DNA of 64,000 nucleotides from Anthoceros angustus (GCA_010909165.1 VJWM01000226.1:132501-196500), one strand, 5' to 3'. Counted from the first letter of the stretch, positions 25,206-40,204 are shown. Made by a program: numbers and translations. Notes: generated by a model from the letters alone, not told the origin.

Positions 25206-26691
25206 TCATTTAGAGCCTGGTCCACCGAAAAACATCCAAACACCACCGCTACACCGGTTGGGGTACTTGACCCGTGTAAACCTTGCCATTATAATTGCTA
25301 GTAGCATCTTGGGCGAGTTCAACGTCATTAGCGTCATATGCAACAAGTACTCCTTGTCATCCAAGTGCGTGTAATGTAAAATGGCTTGATGAGTGTATCA
25401 ATAGTGTCACCGCCTATTGGACCATTAGCATCTACACCGTACCTTCCATTTCCCATTGTACTTTGGAATCTGGACTTGACATGAAAACGTCTCCCCATTG
25501 TACAATAGTTGCATAATGGTCTTTGAGCGAATTGAATATGGAAGCGGCCAATAACCAACATTTGCTCCTTCAATTGCTAACCACAAATCTCCATTGGTTG
25601 TAGGTGCATTACAACATATCATAAATTAGAATAAGTTAGAAGAAATAGTATGAAATATGTCAAGTCCATATTAGAAGTTTAAAGAATACTACCTAGCTAG
25701 AACGCCCCAAGAAGAAAACATTTGTTCCTTCAATTGCTATAACTTACCTTATTAATCTTGTATAGCATGCTTGTACCTACATAATTGCGGTGAATGCACC
25801 ACCAAATACATATGTGGGATCCGTTTGCACAAATCCGGTACACGCAGGTTGAAGCAGCCATTGCCGTTGTCGACTGCTCAAAGGGAACAAATGATACAAA
25901 GTTAATGATTCATATACATCCTAATAAAACGTTGAAATTTCATGTGTTGATGATCACATACCGTCCATCTTATGAACAAACGAGGTGCAACATCTTGTGA
26001 ATATAATGATGGATACACCTGAAAAATATAAATTTTCATAGAGAAGTCAATTAACATGTCATAACACCATGAGATATAAAATAATGCAAGAAGAAAATTG
26101 ATGGATTTGTAAAATAATAACTTACATGCCATCCAACTTGAGCTAAATTTATAGAATCGATATGCGTGTCGACGGCAAATAAAATAGAGGCGTGGGAGTT
26201 TGAGTAATGCTGATGTTGGGTTAACGGATGGTTGCCAAAAGCTAATTCTAGATCCTCCTCCATTGAATGTTCCATGAACATTGCCAACTATCTTGCACAA
26301 TTAAAAGGTGAACTTGGTCAAGTATTCAGAAAGAAGAAAGGAAATATAGTCTCAAATTGTAATATATACGATGGTTTAATGAATATAGTGAAATTATGAC
26401 ATACATGAGTTAGCTCGTCGACGCCGCTTTCAATATTAGCAAAATTGCTAGAGGTATTCTTGCTTTGATCGATGAAAGAATTGCGGAGGATGTGCCTTTG
26501 ATCAATAAAACCCTCTGCGTCATAGGCCGTTGTATAGGGATAGTTCCTTGGGGCATGATCCTACTTCTACATGATAGAGTCGCTTAGGACGCCGCACCCC
26601 ATTTCTTGATATTTGTAATTGGGATAACTCTAGAGGTGGTTTACGCAACATGTCAACAACAGGAGTTCCATACTTTGCTACAAGCGACAGC

Positions 26692-26765
<74 letters not shown>

Positions 26766-26804
26766 ACAACAAAAAAACAACAACAACAACAACAAAACAA
26801 CAAC

Positions 26805-26836
<32 letters not shown>

Positions 26837-27514
26837 TAGTAGCTGCATATATCGATAACTATAGTTGACATAAAAATGAAAAAGGCGAGTCATACGCGTG
26901 TGAACCCACATACTTGAATCACATGATCTTTAAAAGATGGATGTTGTAAAATAATAACTTACATGCCATCCAACTTGAGCTAAATTTATAGAATCGATAT
27001 GCGTGTCGACGGCAAATAAAATAGACGTGGGAGTTTGAGTAATGCTGATGTTGGGTTAACGATGGTTGCCAAAAGCTAATTCTAGATCCTCCTCCATTGA
27101 ATGTTCCATGAACATTGCCAACTACATCTTGCACAATTAAAAGGTGAACTTGGTCAAGTATTCGAAAGAAGAAAGGGAAATATAGTCTCAAATTGTAATA
27201 TATACGATGGTTTAATGAATATAGTGAAATTATGACATACATGAGTTAGCTCGTCGACGCCGCTTTCAATATTAGCAAAATTGCTAGAGGTATTCTTGCT
27301 TTGATCGATGAAAGAATTGCGGAGGATGTGCCTTTGATCAATAAAACCCTCTGCGTCATAGGCCGTTGTATAGGGATAGTTCCTTGGGGCATGATCCTAC
27401 TTCTACATGATAGAGTCGCTTAGGACGCCGCACCCCATTTGCTGATATTTGTAATTGGGATAACTCTAGAGGTGGTTTCGCAACATGTCAACAACAGGAG
27501 TTCCATACTTTGCT

Positions 27515-27576
<62 letters not shown>

Positions 27577-27643
27577 AACAACAACAACAACAACAACAAC
27601 AATAAAATAAAAAAAAAACAACAACAACAACAAAAAAAACAAC

Positions 27644-27677
<34 letters not shown>

Positions 27678-28095
27678 GTAGCTGCATATATCGATAACTA
27701 TAGTTGACATAAAAATGAAAAAGGCGAGTCATACGCGTGTGAACCCACATACTTGAATCACATGATCTTTAAAAGATGGATGTTGTAAAGTCGGTGTTCC
27801 ACCTTCACACAATCTACTATAGTGCCATCGGAGCTGCAACATAAACAAGATAAACGAATTGAGTATCTTACATTGCATATAATAAAGATGCCATGAAAAA
27901 GGTACCAAGAGATAGTGGAGTATAGTATATACATTATGGGATTCCACAAATGGCACATGAACATTCAAGTCCAAAGCACCATCCTGTGGATGGGGTGAGG
28001 AAACTTATTTTGAGCATTCGCATGACTAGCATATGAGAAATGCACAAAGATAACAAACATCAACCCCAACACTAAAGTTGCAGTGACGACTTCAT
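25206..28095 (-). CDS. Neprosin-like gene, unit 5, with central exons duplicated
   Basis: This copy has the intact family C-terminus: the last codons read VWMFFGGPGSK-stop at 25206, which shows the true end of the protein. Exons 3 and 4 and the microsatellite occur twice (26150-26830 and 26950-27680). The return point is TTGTAAA at 26944-26950, shared by the exon 2/3 region and the intron after exon 4. As drawn, the gene would have exon order 1-2-3-4-(2 partial)-3-4-5-6-7. Confidence 0.72.
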
Positions 28096-28356
28096 GATTA
28101 CAAAGCTTTGGGTCTAAGCAATATGCAAATGGATGTAATTGATCACGATAATTTGTAGGATGGTGGTTGAGGCACATATATAGGCATTTTGGGATTTTTT
28201 CTCGATAATATGGACAAAAGCGAAATAGCTTTGCTCTCTTGGTGTTAGACTAAGCATATCCCTCTATGTTATGGAGTTTTGAATGATTTCCACGGTCTCT
28301 ACTCAACGGCTTGTAAGTTGCAACCATGAGTGAGTGGAACAAGGAACCCGTCCTCT

Positions 28357-28775
28357 TCAAGCCTTGGTGAAGAATTTGGCGTTTCTCCACCGATCCCGAG
28401 CCGTGGGCGACAACCTTGTAAAGGCCATACTTGGAGTAGTTGGTGGTTCCGGGAGTCATCGGGGATGGTGTCGACTAGCGCGCCATTCAAATACATGTTC
28501 ACGGCCACCGTCTTGGTGCACAACGTTCACGCGGTGATCGAGGTGTCGTATACTCCCGTTACAGCGGTAGCAGTTTGGGATGAGTAGTAGCACGAGAGCC
28601 ACCGTTGGCGCCATGCCCGGGCGCATCAAGGGCCGCCGCCCAAGATCCGAGCAGGGGCAGTCGTTCGAGGAGCGAGAACTTGAGCTCCCCTCGAGCGCAT
28701 CCGCCCGCTGGTGTAATCATTGTTGTTTGGATTTCGAGCGGTGCACGCGTTGGTGTCGATGATTGCGAACGTTCC
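28357..28775 (-). pseudogene. Citrate-binding/alginate-lyase-2-like gene, 5'-truncated, unit 5
   Basis: Stop at 28357-28359. The minus-strand frame VAVNMYLNGALVDTIPDDSRNH is continuous. GRMRF-GEL and DLERS-type blocks are readable. Losses lie near 28620 and 28665. Confidence 0.55.
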
Positions 28776-28816
28776 AGGTCCACTATAAGAATCGCAGTGT
28801 TTTTCAATGCATTTTA

Positions 28817-30273
28817 TGTCACAATCGGATACATGCAGAGAGCGAACAAGCGGGACAAGCCGACTTGATGATGGATGCTAGCTATGTGATCGAGCGGAAA
28901 TGAGTAGTGTAGGAAGACGCAGAACGAGCTAGGTGTGCATTAGGAAGCGTGATTGAGGCGGATAGGCCAACCAAGGTTAGACCGGCAGATTAGGCTGACC
29001 CGGATGACACTAACCTAGCTGCAGAGATTCTCGACATCGGAGAGCGAGCATTGCGGAGAGGACCGTGAAGGAATTCTTGGTGAGATGGGAAGGCAACCAT
29101 CAAGAGGACCCGAGGGACACCGAGGCCTTTATCGAAACTTTTCAACACCTCGGCAAAAGGGCGGAGAATGAAGAACGAGGCCCTCGATGCTCGCTAGAGA
29201 AAGGAGGAGGATGTCGCGCTTAGATACATGCAAATGAGGGGACAAGCGGGACAAGCCGACTTGATGATAGATGCTAGCTATGTAATCCATAGCTCAAAGT
29301 GTATGCCTCTACATCTTCGTGTCTTGGTCTCTCGTCTCAGGAATGCCGATTACATTTACAACGTAATTTACAACCTAAAGTTGTAAAAAGAATGACTTAA
29401 ATAGGTTGGAAATTTGCGACGTGGCGGGGAAGATTATCACGTCATAGAGTTGATGACGTGGCCACATCAGCAAATTGGGTGGTATTAATAGCACTTACAA
29501 GTGCTATTAATACAAGTCTCTCGGAAAGGGTCATTCTCCATTAAAGGGGTTTGGGTCCCTAAAGGCCAAAAGTGATCCTCCAAAAGGCCAAACGTATCAT
29601 CTCCATAAAAGCACTCTTTACACATGTACAAAAATACATTGACCATGTTATTTTTCGCGAACACTTATCTTGTGAGTGCAGGCGAACAAGGTTCGCGGAT
29701 TTCACCTTCACAAGAAAGGGATTTCAAGGATCTATGAATGGTGCTAGGAATCCTAGAGACACCTCATCGCGGTGATGATTTCTATCAAGGTGAATAGTAG
29801 GCAAGCCAACCAAACTAGTCCAAAGAAGGCAAACTACATTTGGACGTCCGACGCAACCAACAACGCAAAGAAGAAACTCCCAAGCCGTCTGAAGCAACTC
29901 GTTGGACGTCCGGCGCAATTGTGAAGGACATCAACCGGCTAATCAAGGCCATCTCGAGAGGGACCAACTACGATCAGAAAAACAACAGACGTTTGGCGCA
30001 ATGTGAGTACATAGCCACAGGAACTCCATTGTTAGAGTGCAAAACAAAGGAAGGCGGGGCAATGCGCCGGACGTCCGGCGCATTGCGAAGTCTGCGAAAC
30101 TGCGCGGACGTCTTGGAGACCCCGATCTTGCCGGACGTCCGCGCAGGCAATGACTGATCTTCTTTGGGCGTCCAACGTGATGGAAGTGGTGGAGTGGATG
30201 CGCCGACGTCCGGCGCATTTGTATATGAATTACTTCTATATGATGTAAGAACGTCGCGCTAGATGCGTAGGGG
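28817..30273 (+). mobile_element. Chromovirus-derived block, unit 5
   Basis: LTR head at 28817, chromodomain around 29065-29140, LTR start (here TGTCGC, one change) at 29212, palindrome at 29483-29512. The GACGTC cluster at 29840-30215 includes the longest palindrome, at 30061-30084. Confidence 0.66.
30061..30084. repeat. 24-bp perfect palindrome centred on GACGTC
   Basis: The core CCGGACGTCCGG extends without mismatch to AATG on the left and CATT on the right, 24 bp with no spacer. Shorter or one-base-damaged versions recur in all units: near 2205, 7635, 9350, 18868, 24199, 24360, 30130, 30203 and 35655. Spacing within a unit is irregular (about 70-130 bp). Confidence 0.88.
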
Positions 30274-31039
30274 TGTAGATAGACCAATCAACATAAGAGT
30301 TCCAAGGTTCAGCAACAGGATTGGATCGATTCTAGGATGGGGTGCGTTGTAAGTGGTTTGAAAACTTTGCAAGAACTCCACTATTAAGCAACATGGCGTG
30401 GGTCGATCTTGGGATGGGGTGCTGATTTTGAGTGGTTTGAAAATTTTGTAAATCATCCCGGTATCTAGCGTAAAGTGGAATATTGTTTTGAAAGTCATTC
30501 ATTGGTTGATGTTATGTTCCCACATTCCCTTTGTAAATAACATCTAAAACTTTTCGGCCTTACTCTATGTGCTCTATCTACGACTTGCGGATGGATCTTT
30601 TCGATAGGTGCACCGAATGTTCAGCTCATTCGAGTTTGGCATATAGATGCATGGGCGTTGGTTTCTAGATGAGGTACATTTTCCAAAATTTGACATGTGT
30701 AATGGTGGTTTCGATGGCCAACCTTTTGAAGGCGACAATGTTTCACAATGTTTTGCGGAAAGTAAGAAAATAAAGAGAATAGATGATCCGTCTTAAGTAA
30801 TGTGAAGATATCACGATTAGGAGAAATATCACGAAAGGAGACACTTGAAATACAAACCGGTTTTCAAATCCAAGAATAAGTGAAAGCAATTGTGTATAAG
30901 GCGACTATATCTAGGAAGTTGTCATATTTGAATTAAATCATGAGTAAAACATTAAACTTTCAAAACTTTAAACACGGAATGCATATGCTTTGAAACTACA
31001 AAAATATTGTTTCACAACTTCAAATTTCTAGATTCATTT
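30274..31039. other. Array spacer, unit 6
   Basis: Neprosin 3' flank; no gene seen. Confidence 0.7.
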
Positions 31040-33135
<2,096 letters not shown>

Positions 33136-33399
33136 GATTACAAAGCTTTGGGTCTAAGCAATATGCAAATGGATGTAATTGATCACGATAATTTGTAGGA
33201 TGGTGGTTGAGGCACATATATAGGCATTTTGGGATTTTTTCTCGATAATATGGACAAAAGCGAAATAGCTTTGCTCTCTTGGTGTTAGACTAAGCATATC
33301 CCTCTCTATGTTATGGAGTTTTGAATGATTTCCACGGTCTCTACTCAACGGCTTGTAAGTTGCAACCATGAGTGAGTGGAACAAGGAACCCGTCCCTCT

Positions 33400-33809
33400 T
33401 CAAGCCTTGGTGAAGAATTTGGCGTTTCTCCACCGATCCCGAGCCGTGGGCGACAACCTTGTAAAGGCCATACTTGGAGTAGTTGGTGGTTCCGGGAGTC
33501 ATCGGGATGGTGTCGACTAGCGCGCCATTCAAATACATGTTCACGGCCACCGTCTTTGGTGCACAACGTTCACGGTGATCGAGGTGTCGTATACTCCGTT
33601 ACAGCAGTGGCAGTTTAGGATGAGTAGTAGCACAGAGCCACCGTTGGCGCCATGCCGGGCGCATCAAGGGCGCCGTCGCCCAAGATCCGGAGCGAGGGAC
33701 GGTCGTTGAGGAGCGAGAACTTGAGCTCCCCTCGAGCGCATCCGCCCTGGTGTAATCATTGTTGTTTGGTTCGAGCGGTGCGTTGGTGTCGATGATTGCG
33801 AACGTTTCC
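33400..33809 (-). pseudogene. Citrate-binding/alginate-lyase-2-like gene, 5'-truncated, unit 6
   Basis: Stop at 33400-33402. The minus-strand frame from VNMYLNGALVDTIPMTPGT through NYSKYGLYKVVAHG is continuous, which helps fix the YFKYGVY-like block. GC-rich losses lie near 33650 and 33700. Confidence 0.57.
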
Positions 33810-33851
33810 GTGGTCCACTATAAGAATCGCGGTGTTTTTCAATGCATTTTA

Positions 33852-35723
33852 TGTCACAATCGGATACATGCGAGAGCGAACAAGCGGGACAAGCCGACGA
33901 TGATGGATGCTAGCTATGTGATCGGTAGCTAGGCAATTTGCGCTAGTGTAGGAAGGCGACAACGGCGAGGCTAGGGTGTGCATTAGGAGCGTGATTGAGG
34001 CGGATAGGCCAACCAAGGTTAGACCGGCCAGATTAGGTGACCGGATGACACTAACCTAACTGCAGAGATTCTCGACATCGGGAGCGAGCATTGCGGAGAG
34101 GACCGTGAAGGAATTCTTGGTGAGATGGGAAGGCAACCATCAAGAGGACCCGGTGGGACACCGAGGCCTTTATCGAAACTTTTCAACACCTCAAAGGCTG
34201 GGCGAGGAGAATGAAGAACGAGGCCCTCCCGATGCTCACTAGAGAAAGGAGGAGGGTGTCACGATCGATACATGCAACCGTGGAGGGGACAAGCGGACAA
34301 GCCAGCTTGATGATGGATGCTAGCTATGTGATCGGTAGCTAGACGGACCGCAGTTAGTGTAGGAAGACGCAAAGAACGAGGCTAGGGTGTGCATTAGGAA
34401 CGTGATTGAGGCGATAGGCCAACCAAGGTTAGACCGGCCAGATTAGGTGACCGGATGACACTAACCTAACTGCAGATTCTCGACATCGAGAGCGAGCATT
34501 GCGGAGAGGACCGTGAAGGAATTCTTGGTGAGATGGGAAGGCAACCATCAAGAGGACCCGAGCTGGGACACTGAGGCCTTTATCGAAACTTTTCAACACC
34601 TCAGCAAAGCTGGAGCAGAGAATGAAGAACGAGGCCCTCCTGATGCTCGCTAGAGAAAGGAGGAGGATGTCACAGTTAGATACATGCAAACTGTGAGGGG
34701 ACAAGCAGGACAAGCCAGCTTGATGATAGATGCTAGCTATGTAATCCATAGCTCAAAAGTGTATGCCTCTACATCTTCGTGTCTTGGTCTCTCGCTCAGG
34801 AATGCCGATTACATTTTACAACGTAATTTACAACCTAAAGTTGTAAAAAGAATGGACTTAAATAGGTTGGAAATTTGCGACGTGGCGGGGAAGATTATCA
34901 CGTCATAGAGTTGATGACGTGGCCACATCGCAAATTGGGTGGGTAAGGTATTAATAGCACTTACAAGTGCTATTAATACAAGTCTCCTAAAGGGTCATTC
35001 TCCATTAAAGGGGTTTGGGTCCCTAAAGGCCAAAAGTGATCCTCCAAAAGGGGCCAAAAGCGTATCATCTCCATAAAAGCACTCTTTACACATGTACAAA
35101 AATACATTGACCATGTTATTTTTCGCGAACACTTATCTTGTGACAGGCGAACAAGGTTCATGGATTTCACCTTCACAAGAAAGGGATTTCAAGGATCTAT
35201 GAATGGTGCTAGGAATCCTAGAGACACCTCTGTCGCAGTGATGATTTCCTATCAAGGTGAATAGTAGGCAAGCCAAACCAAACTAGTCCAAAGAAGGCAA
35301 ACTCGGACGTCCGACGAACCAACAACGCAAAGAAGAAACTCCCAAGCCGATCTGAAGCAACTACGTTGGACGTCGCGCAATTGTGAAGGACATCAACCGG
35401 CGGCCTAATCAAGGCCATCTCGAGAGGACCAACTACGGCAGAAAAGCACGAGCGTTTGGCGCAATGTGAGTACATAGCCACAGGAACTCCATTGTTAGAG
35501 TGCAAAACAAAGGAAGGCGGGCAATGCGCCGACGTAGGGGCGCATTTGCGCGAGTCTCTGCGGAGGACGTCTTGGAGACCCGATCTTGCGGACGTCCGAT
35601 TTCCTACGATCTTCTTTGGGCGTCCAACGTGATGGAAGTGGTGGAGTGGATGCGGACGTCCGGCGCATTTGTATATGAATTACTTCTATATGATGTAGGC
35701 GTACGCTTTGATGCGTAGGGGTG
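33852..35723 (+). mobile_element. Chromovirus-derived block, unit 6, with a partial duplication
   Basis: LTR head at 33852, chromodomains near 34105-34180 and 34515-34590, LTR starts at 34257 and 34668. The switch back to the LTR-head version occurs within GATGCTAGCTATGTGATCGG near 34320, the same kind of event as in unit 4 but with different private changes. LTR palindrome at 34949-34978. The block ends at the island. Confidence 0.67.
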
Positions 35724-35743
35724 GGTGTGAGCATGGTTAGGTG

Positions 35744-36660
35744 ACCACTAATTTCGGAAACGGGCGAAACCGTCTCTAAGTGGTGTTTTGCATTACGTTC
35801 AGATTTTTTAACAATTGAAATTATGCCCATTTTGACCGATATTTTTAGGGCTATTCGTTTTTAACTTCATAGATATATTTAATTTTTTATTTGGAAAATT
35901 GATTTATTTGATATATTATTGGTTTAAGTCTTGCTATATATGCTAGGGACAATTTATTATACAAACTCGTAAGTGACCGACGGGCGGAAGCGAGGCGGAA
36001 GCAGCGGGATGCTCGTTGACTTTTAAGGGTGATAATGAGGTTATCCACTTCCATCACCGTGCTCCTAATGTTGAGACTCACAAGCATTGGATTTGTGCAT
36101 GCATCACGCTCGAGCTCAACCTTGACGTGAGGGGATTGTCGACCATGTGGAGTCCCTACATGGGTTTTGCTAGAGCTATGTCTGCGGGCAATAGGTGGTG
36201 TGACGGTGATTGTCGAGCGCTTGGGGTCGGAACCGTTCTTACGGCCGGTTGGTAGCTCGGTGGTGCGGGCGGTGGCGGTGGCTTTGTGCGAGGGCGTTTG
36301 GGTCCGTCGGCCGTGCCTTTTCGTGGAACGTGGAGCGTGGGCGTTGTGGTGCGGCGGGCGGTGGTGCGGCGAACTCGAGGCGCCACCGGCTTGAGAGGTT
36401 TTCCTGGTGAGTCCCTATATGTCTTCGCTAGAGCTTTCGTGCGCGGAATAGTAGGTGTGACGGCGGTGTCGGAACCCGCTTGGAGTCGTGGTTTCTGGCC
36501 GGTTGGGAGCTCGGTGGTGCAGGCAATAGGCGGTGGGTTTGTGCGGAAGGCGTTTGGGTTCGCCGGCCGTGCGGCGATCCGCCTTCGAACGAGGAGCGCT
36601 GTGGTGCCAAACGGGAGTGGGTGCGGACAAGGCCGGTGAGGTGAAGGACACCATGTCACT
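35744..36660. repeat. AT-rich lead-in and a diverged ~265-bp tandem pair
   Basis: 35744-35975 is AT-rich without a gene. Then 36150-36400 and 36410-36650 are two diverged copies of one segment; both contain GTCCCTA-ATG, TAG-GTGTGACGG, GGCCGGTTGG-AGCTCGGTGGTGC and GCGTTTGGGT(C/T)CG-CGGCCGTGC. Long frames on both strands here are products of the high GC content. Confidence 0.6.
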
Positions 36661-36669
36661 AGCAGTAGG

Positions 36670-37850
36670 GTGAAGGCTCGGCGTGTGGCGGTGGCGGTGG
36701 CGATACTTCCGGTGGTGTGTCAAGCGCCTCTGTGCAAGCAAGATGGACAGAACGCTAGGCGCCAAAGGCTAGGTTGGATAGAGCTCAAAGGTGTCTGCTC
36801 GCAAGGACACGACATTCTGAAAAATTCGGGGAGCATTGGTGTTGGCACTACGGTGATATGGAATTGTCAACTACGGTGTGAATGTGAGATGTCTTTGAAC
36901 TACAGTTGGACTAAAGGAGGCTATTGGAGGTGAAGATGAGATCAAGAGGCATTTTGGGGATGTCACTAATGGGAACGATGGATACCTCTTGGGGATCACA
37001 GACCTCTTGTCGACATAGAGTGGACGATGTTGATAGTCTTGTTGAGAAGTCAGATGGGCGGGCTCCCACGTTGCATCATAAAGGGTGCCACGGTTTGTGG
37101 CACTTGGGTTCCTAATCGAGAAGAAGCTTGGCAAGCGTGTGAATTGGTTTGAGTACTATTTATTTGTTGAGAAGAGGCGGGATAAGGCGATGCGATGGAG
37201 AAGAAATCACAGTGTGGAAGTCCCATCTGCAGAGAATACAACGATTCTTCACAACTGTGGTGGCGGTGATGATGCAGAGCGGAGGTTGATGTGGAAGAGT
37301 GTTCCACTCACAGCCGAGGCGGAGCCGAGCGACCACGAGGCGATCCTCCCAATCTGGAGCTCTCCGAGTTGGGAAGAGGAAGCCTGAAGGCCATGAAGAA
37401 GGACGGACCTCCGCAAAGAATGTAGAAGAGGAGGCCGGCAAGAAGGGAGACGAGTCTCCAATTCATTCTGCGGTGGCGGCGAGAAAAGTGACACTGGCCA
37501 GCTCGTGTCTTGAGCCATGGGCACCAAAGGTTGTCATGGATGAGGTCTGGAAAAATTCGTGCGAGTTGGAAGCTTGTCTGCGGAGGAGGCTGTTTTGTCA
37601 AAAGATGGGAGGAGGCACTCTTGGATTTGGGCAACACCAAGGTCCAGCTTGACATGGTCATGAATAGTGGAGGGCTTGACGAGAGTATTCGCGAGACTCA
37701 GACAAGATTCAAATTCGTGCTTGACAAAACTAAATATTCCGAGGGTGTTTCTGACCAGTTGAAGGAGAAAAAGCGTGAGGAACAAGCTCCGGGACACCCT
37801 GGCTTCTCTTGAAAACATGAGGATGTTCTCCAGTAGCGTTCAACGGGCAC
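36670..37850 (+). other. Unrecognised coding-like stretch with a coiled-coil segment
   Basis: I do not recognise a gene. Plus-strand frames contain KKPEGHEEGRTSAKNVEEE-like charged sequence near 37385 and GGLDESIRETQTRFKFVLDK followed by TKYSEGVSDQLKEKKREEQ at 37660-37790, likely a coiled coil. Frames change every 100-300 bp. It could be a captured host exon set or an accessory transposon gene. Confidence 0.3.
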
Positions 37851-38039
37851 GAACATGGATCACTGCGTGGGTGTCGGCTCCCGCCTCTCCCAAGTCATGC
37901 CCCGTATCACGGCGTGTAGTGTTTGTCTGTGTAAGTGTGGATTCTTCTTGCACACGGACGAGGTGTCCGTGACCGATGTTTTCCTTATGGTGATGTCTTT
38001 GCAGGTTGGGTGCTCTGGTGACGTTCACGGGATGGTGAG

Positions 38040-38400
38040 GTGGTGGTAGGGGTGCTCAAGGGGTGGTGACTCATGTGTTCTCTGGTGGAAGGGTGGGTGA
38101 TCACTTGGGCGGGATGGTGAGGAATTGGTTGGTGTTCATATCGGGTGTCCCTGGTGAGCTTTTGGTGGCCTTGGTGATGTAGTGCATGGCTTGTGTGCGT
38201 TATGGCCTTCGTCGTAGGGGTAGGTCGGTGGGCAGTGGTGGCATTCGTGATGTAGTGGTAGGTTGGTGGCGGTGGTGGCCGGTGATGTCATGGTTTCTGG
38301 TGGATGGGTTCGGACTTGGTGATGTAGTGGTGGGGTGGCGGACGAGGTGGCCTTGGCACCACCTAGTCATGTGGTGCCAAGGCCAAGGTGATCCCTTTCT
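38040..38400. repeat. GT/GGTG-rich minisatellite-like tract
   Basis: Irregular repeats of GGTGATG, GTAGTGG and GGTGGCGG. A C-rich tract of complementary character (CATCACCA, CCACATCACC) lies at 43930-44400, so the two halves of the island carry related tracts in opposite orientation. Confidence 0.55.
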
Positions 38401-38429
38401 CACGCAACTGGTTTTCCTTCAAAGCGCAA

Positions 38430-38640
38430 GCTTCGTGTGTCCTAAAGTGTAATGTGTGTCATGGCGGTGGTACGCCTGTAACGAGATGGTGTTCACTCCA
38501 TGTGGCCATTGCTTCCACGATATCTGCACATATCGACGCCGACAAACATTGTTGCTGCCCACGTCCGGTGCAATCGATGTGCATCATGGTTGAGAGCGAA
38601 GGGTTGGTGATCAAAGCACCGGAGGAGAAGCTCCTTCCAT
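38430..38640 (+). pseudogene. RING-finger-like fragment
   Basis: Plus-strand frames read LKCNVCHGGGTPVT and, one frame over, FTPCGHCFHDICTYRRRQ. Put side by side these resemble the first half of a C3HC4 RING (CxxC, then a PVT-TPCGHxF block, as in plant ORTHRUS/VIM-type RINGs). The second CPxC pair is not visible (LLLPTSGAI instead) and a frame break lies in the middle. Low certainty. The following text (APEEKLLPWEQDRDTWEKE) is unassigned. Confidence 0.35.
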
Positions 38641-38879
38641 GGGAACAGGACCGAGACACTTGGGAGAAAGAGTTCCTCGAGTGCATTGGAGACCCGCGAC
38701 CATGACACAACGATGGAAAGACATTGAGTCACAATCACCGGTGAATTGGTTGGCCACACCCAGAAAAAATCTTGGAGTCTCCAATATGTATGTTCCACAG
38801 TTCTCCTGTTTTGTTGTCTTGTCCATTTTTTGTTGGAAGTCTCGACTAAATTTTCATCATCTGACCGAACTGGTCCAGG

Positions 38880-39280
38880 GTGCAATTATGCCAACTTGAC
38901 GCCGATGTCAACATATTTCTCCCTGCACCGTGTAGCTGATGAATTTGCTGCCTGCAAGGCCCGAAGGGAGGCACATGAAGCCTACGTGAATTCCTTCGCA
39001 GACCCCAATGCCCGGAGGGAGAAGCCTCGTGTTGTTCGCGCATGTTTGGGCAGCGATTACTCAGGTACAGTGGTGCTAGACTCACAAATTGAAGATGACG
39101 TTGTCCCCACAGCAGGCAGCCACACGAGCAGCCCTCAGTTCATGGACATAGCTCCTACTCCACCAAGGCCGCCGTACACAAGGTCCTCAGGGTTGAAGTT
39201 GGTGAGGAATGCGCAAGTTGGCATGTGCGTGTTCCTCCGAAGGACATCGTGTGGGTTTGTGAGGGCATTGCTTTGTTGAA
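38880..39280 (+). other. Unassigned coding-like segment
   Basis: Open frame with VADEFAACKARREAHEAYVN, then SFADPNARREKPRVVRA and SDYSGTVVLDSQIEDDVVP. A shorter related piece on the same strand lies at 44420-44470 (EAYVN-L-DPN). Not recognised. Sequence after 39280 to about 39620 shows no gene. Confidence 0.35.
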
Positions 39281-39617
39281 ACTAGATCTTGTTGTCTACA
39301 CTTTGAGTACATGTTTGTCCGCTTGCAGATGACCAGCCACGACAAGCTACAACGGTGGCGCGCCTCGCTCTCGTTGGTCACGGTGTATTGTGCGGTCTCT
39401 TATTGCGACAACGGTGCCTTCCACCGGTATTCGAGTGGAGGTGTGGATGTAGGTGATGAAATGGTTGTGGTGTCCAGAGTCTTGTGAATCAAGTGATAAC
39501 TTGGAGGTGGCCGCAATTGAATGTGTTGATAAATGTGACGAATCGCGGAGGAGTCGTGGTGTTCTACCTGACCAATATCTTGGATCATGTGGCAAGTGAT
39601 GCGGACCAAGTGTCCAT

Positions 39618-40118
39618 TTGGCATTGACGACAACCGGTGATGTCCACCGCTTGGTAGCGGTGTGGTGGCGGTGGAGATCAGATGAGGGTGGCGCGATGGA
39701 TACCGTGATGATTGGTGCCAATCAAGTTATAGCAGATAGGGTTGTTGCGGATGACGCCCTCAATCACGCGAACATCAAAAATCTTTTGGAGCATCCTGGC
39801 GATGTGGAGGCAGTGCTTGTAAGTACTGATCTGGAACATACTTGCAACCAGGAATCAATGTCTGGTGCTCTTGACCAGCTTGGTCGACGTGACGGTGTTC
39901 TTGCAAGTGGTGGTGGGCCAATCATGCCCAATGAAGAAGGTGGGCCTGCGAATGAAATGGTGACTTCTGAAATGGTTGATGAGTTCGCAGCCACTGTGGG
40001 CGAATCAGAAAAAACCAATGAAGGAAAGGAGAGCAGATGCATGGAGTCCCAGAGACGCCAGCCTCCTCGGCGTCAAGTTCAGAAGCCAGGAGGCCTGAAA
40101 AGGAAGAATGGGAAATAG
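39618..40118 (+). other. Unassigned 166-codon open frame, acidic, possibly transposon-encoded
   Basis: Codes for an acidic protein with a basic tail (RRQPPRRQVQKPGGLKRKNGK-type, ending before a stop). No domain recognised. It sits directly upstream of the transposase-like C-terminal fragment on the same strand, so it may be part of that gene, with the acidic linker that such genes often have. Confidence 0.35.
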
Positions 40119-40204
40119 GCCCCCAAAAGAAACATCCGTGGGAAGCACAAGGGTGCTCAATGGTCGTAGAGAATGTGGATGAAGTGCCCCCCACCCATGC
40201 CTCA

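Noticed and set aside
36156-36765. Several overlapping long frames on both strands
   Set aside because: High GC content removes stops on all frames; the text is low complexity and no frame is conserved between the two tandem copies.
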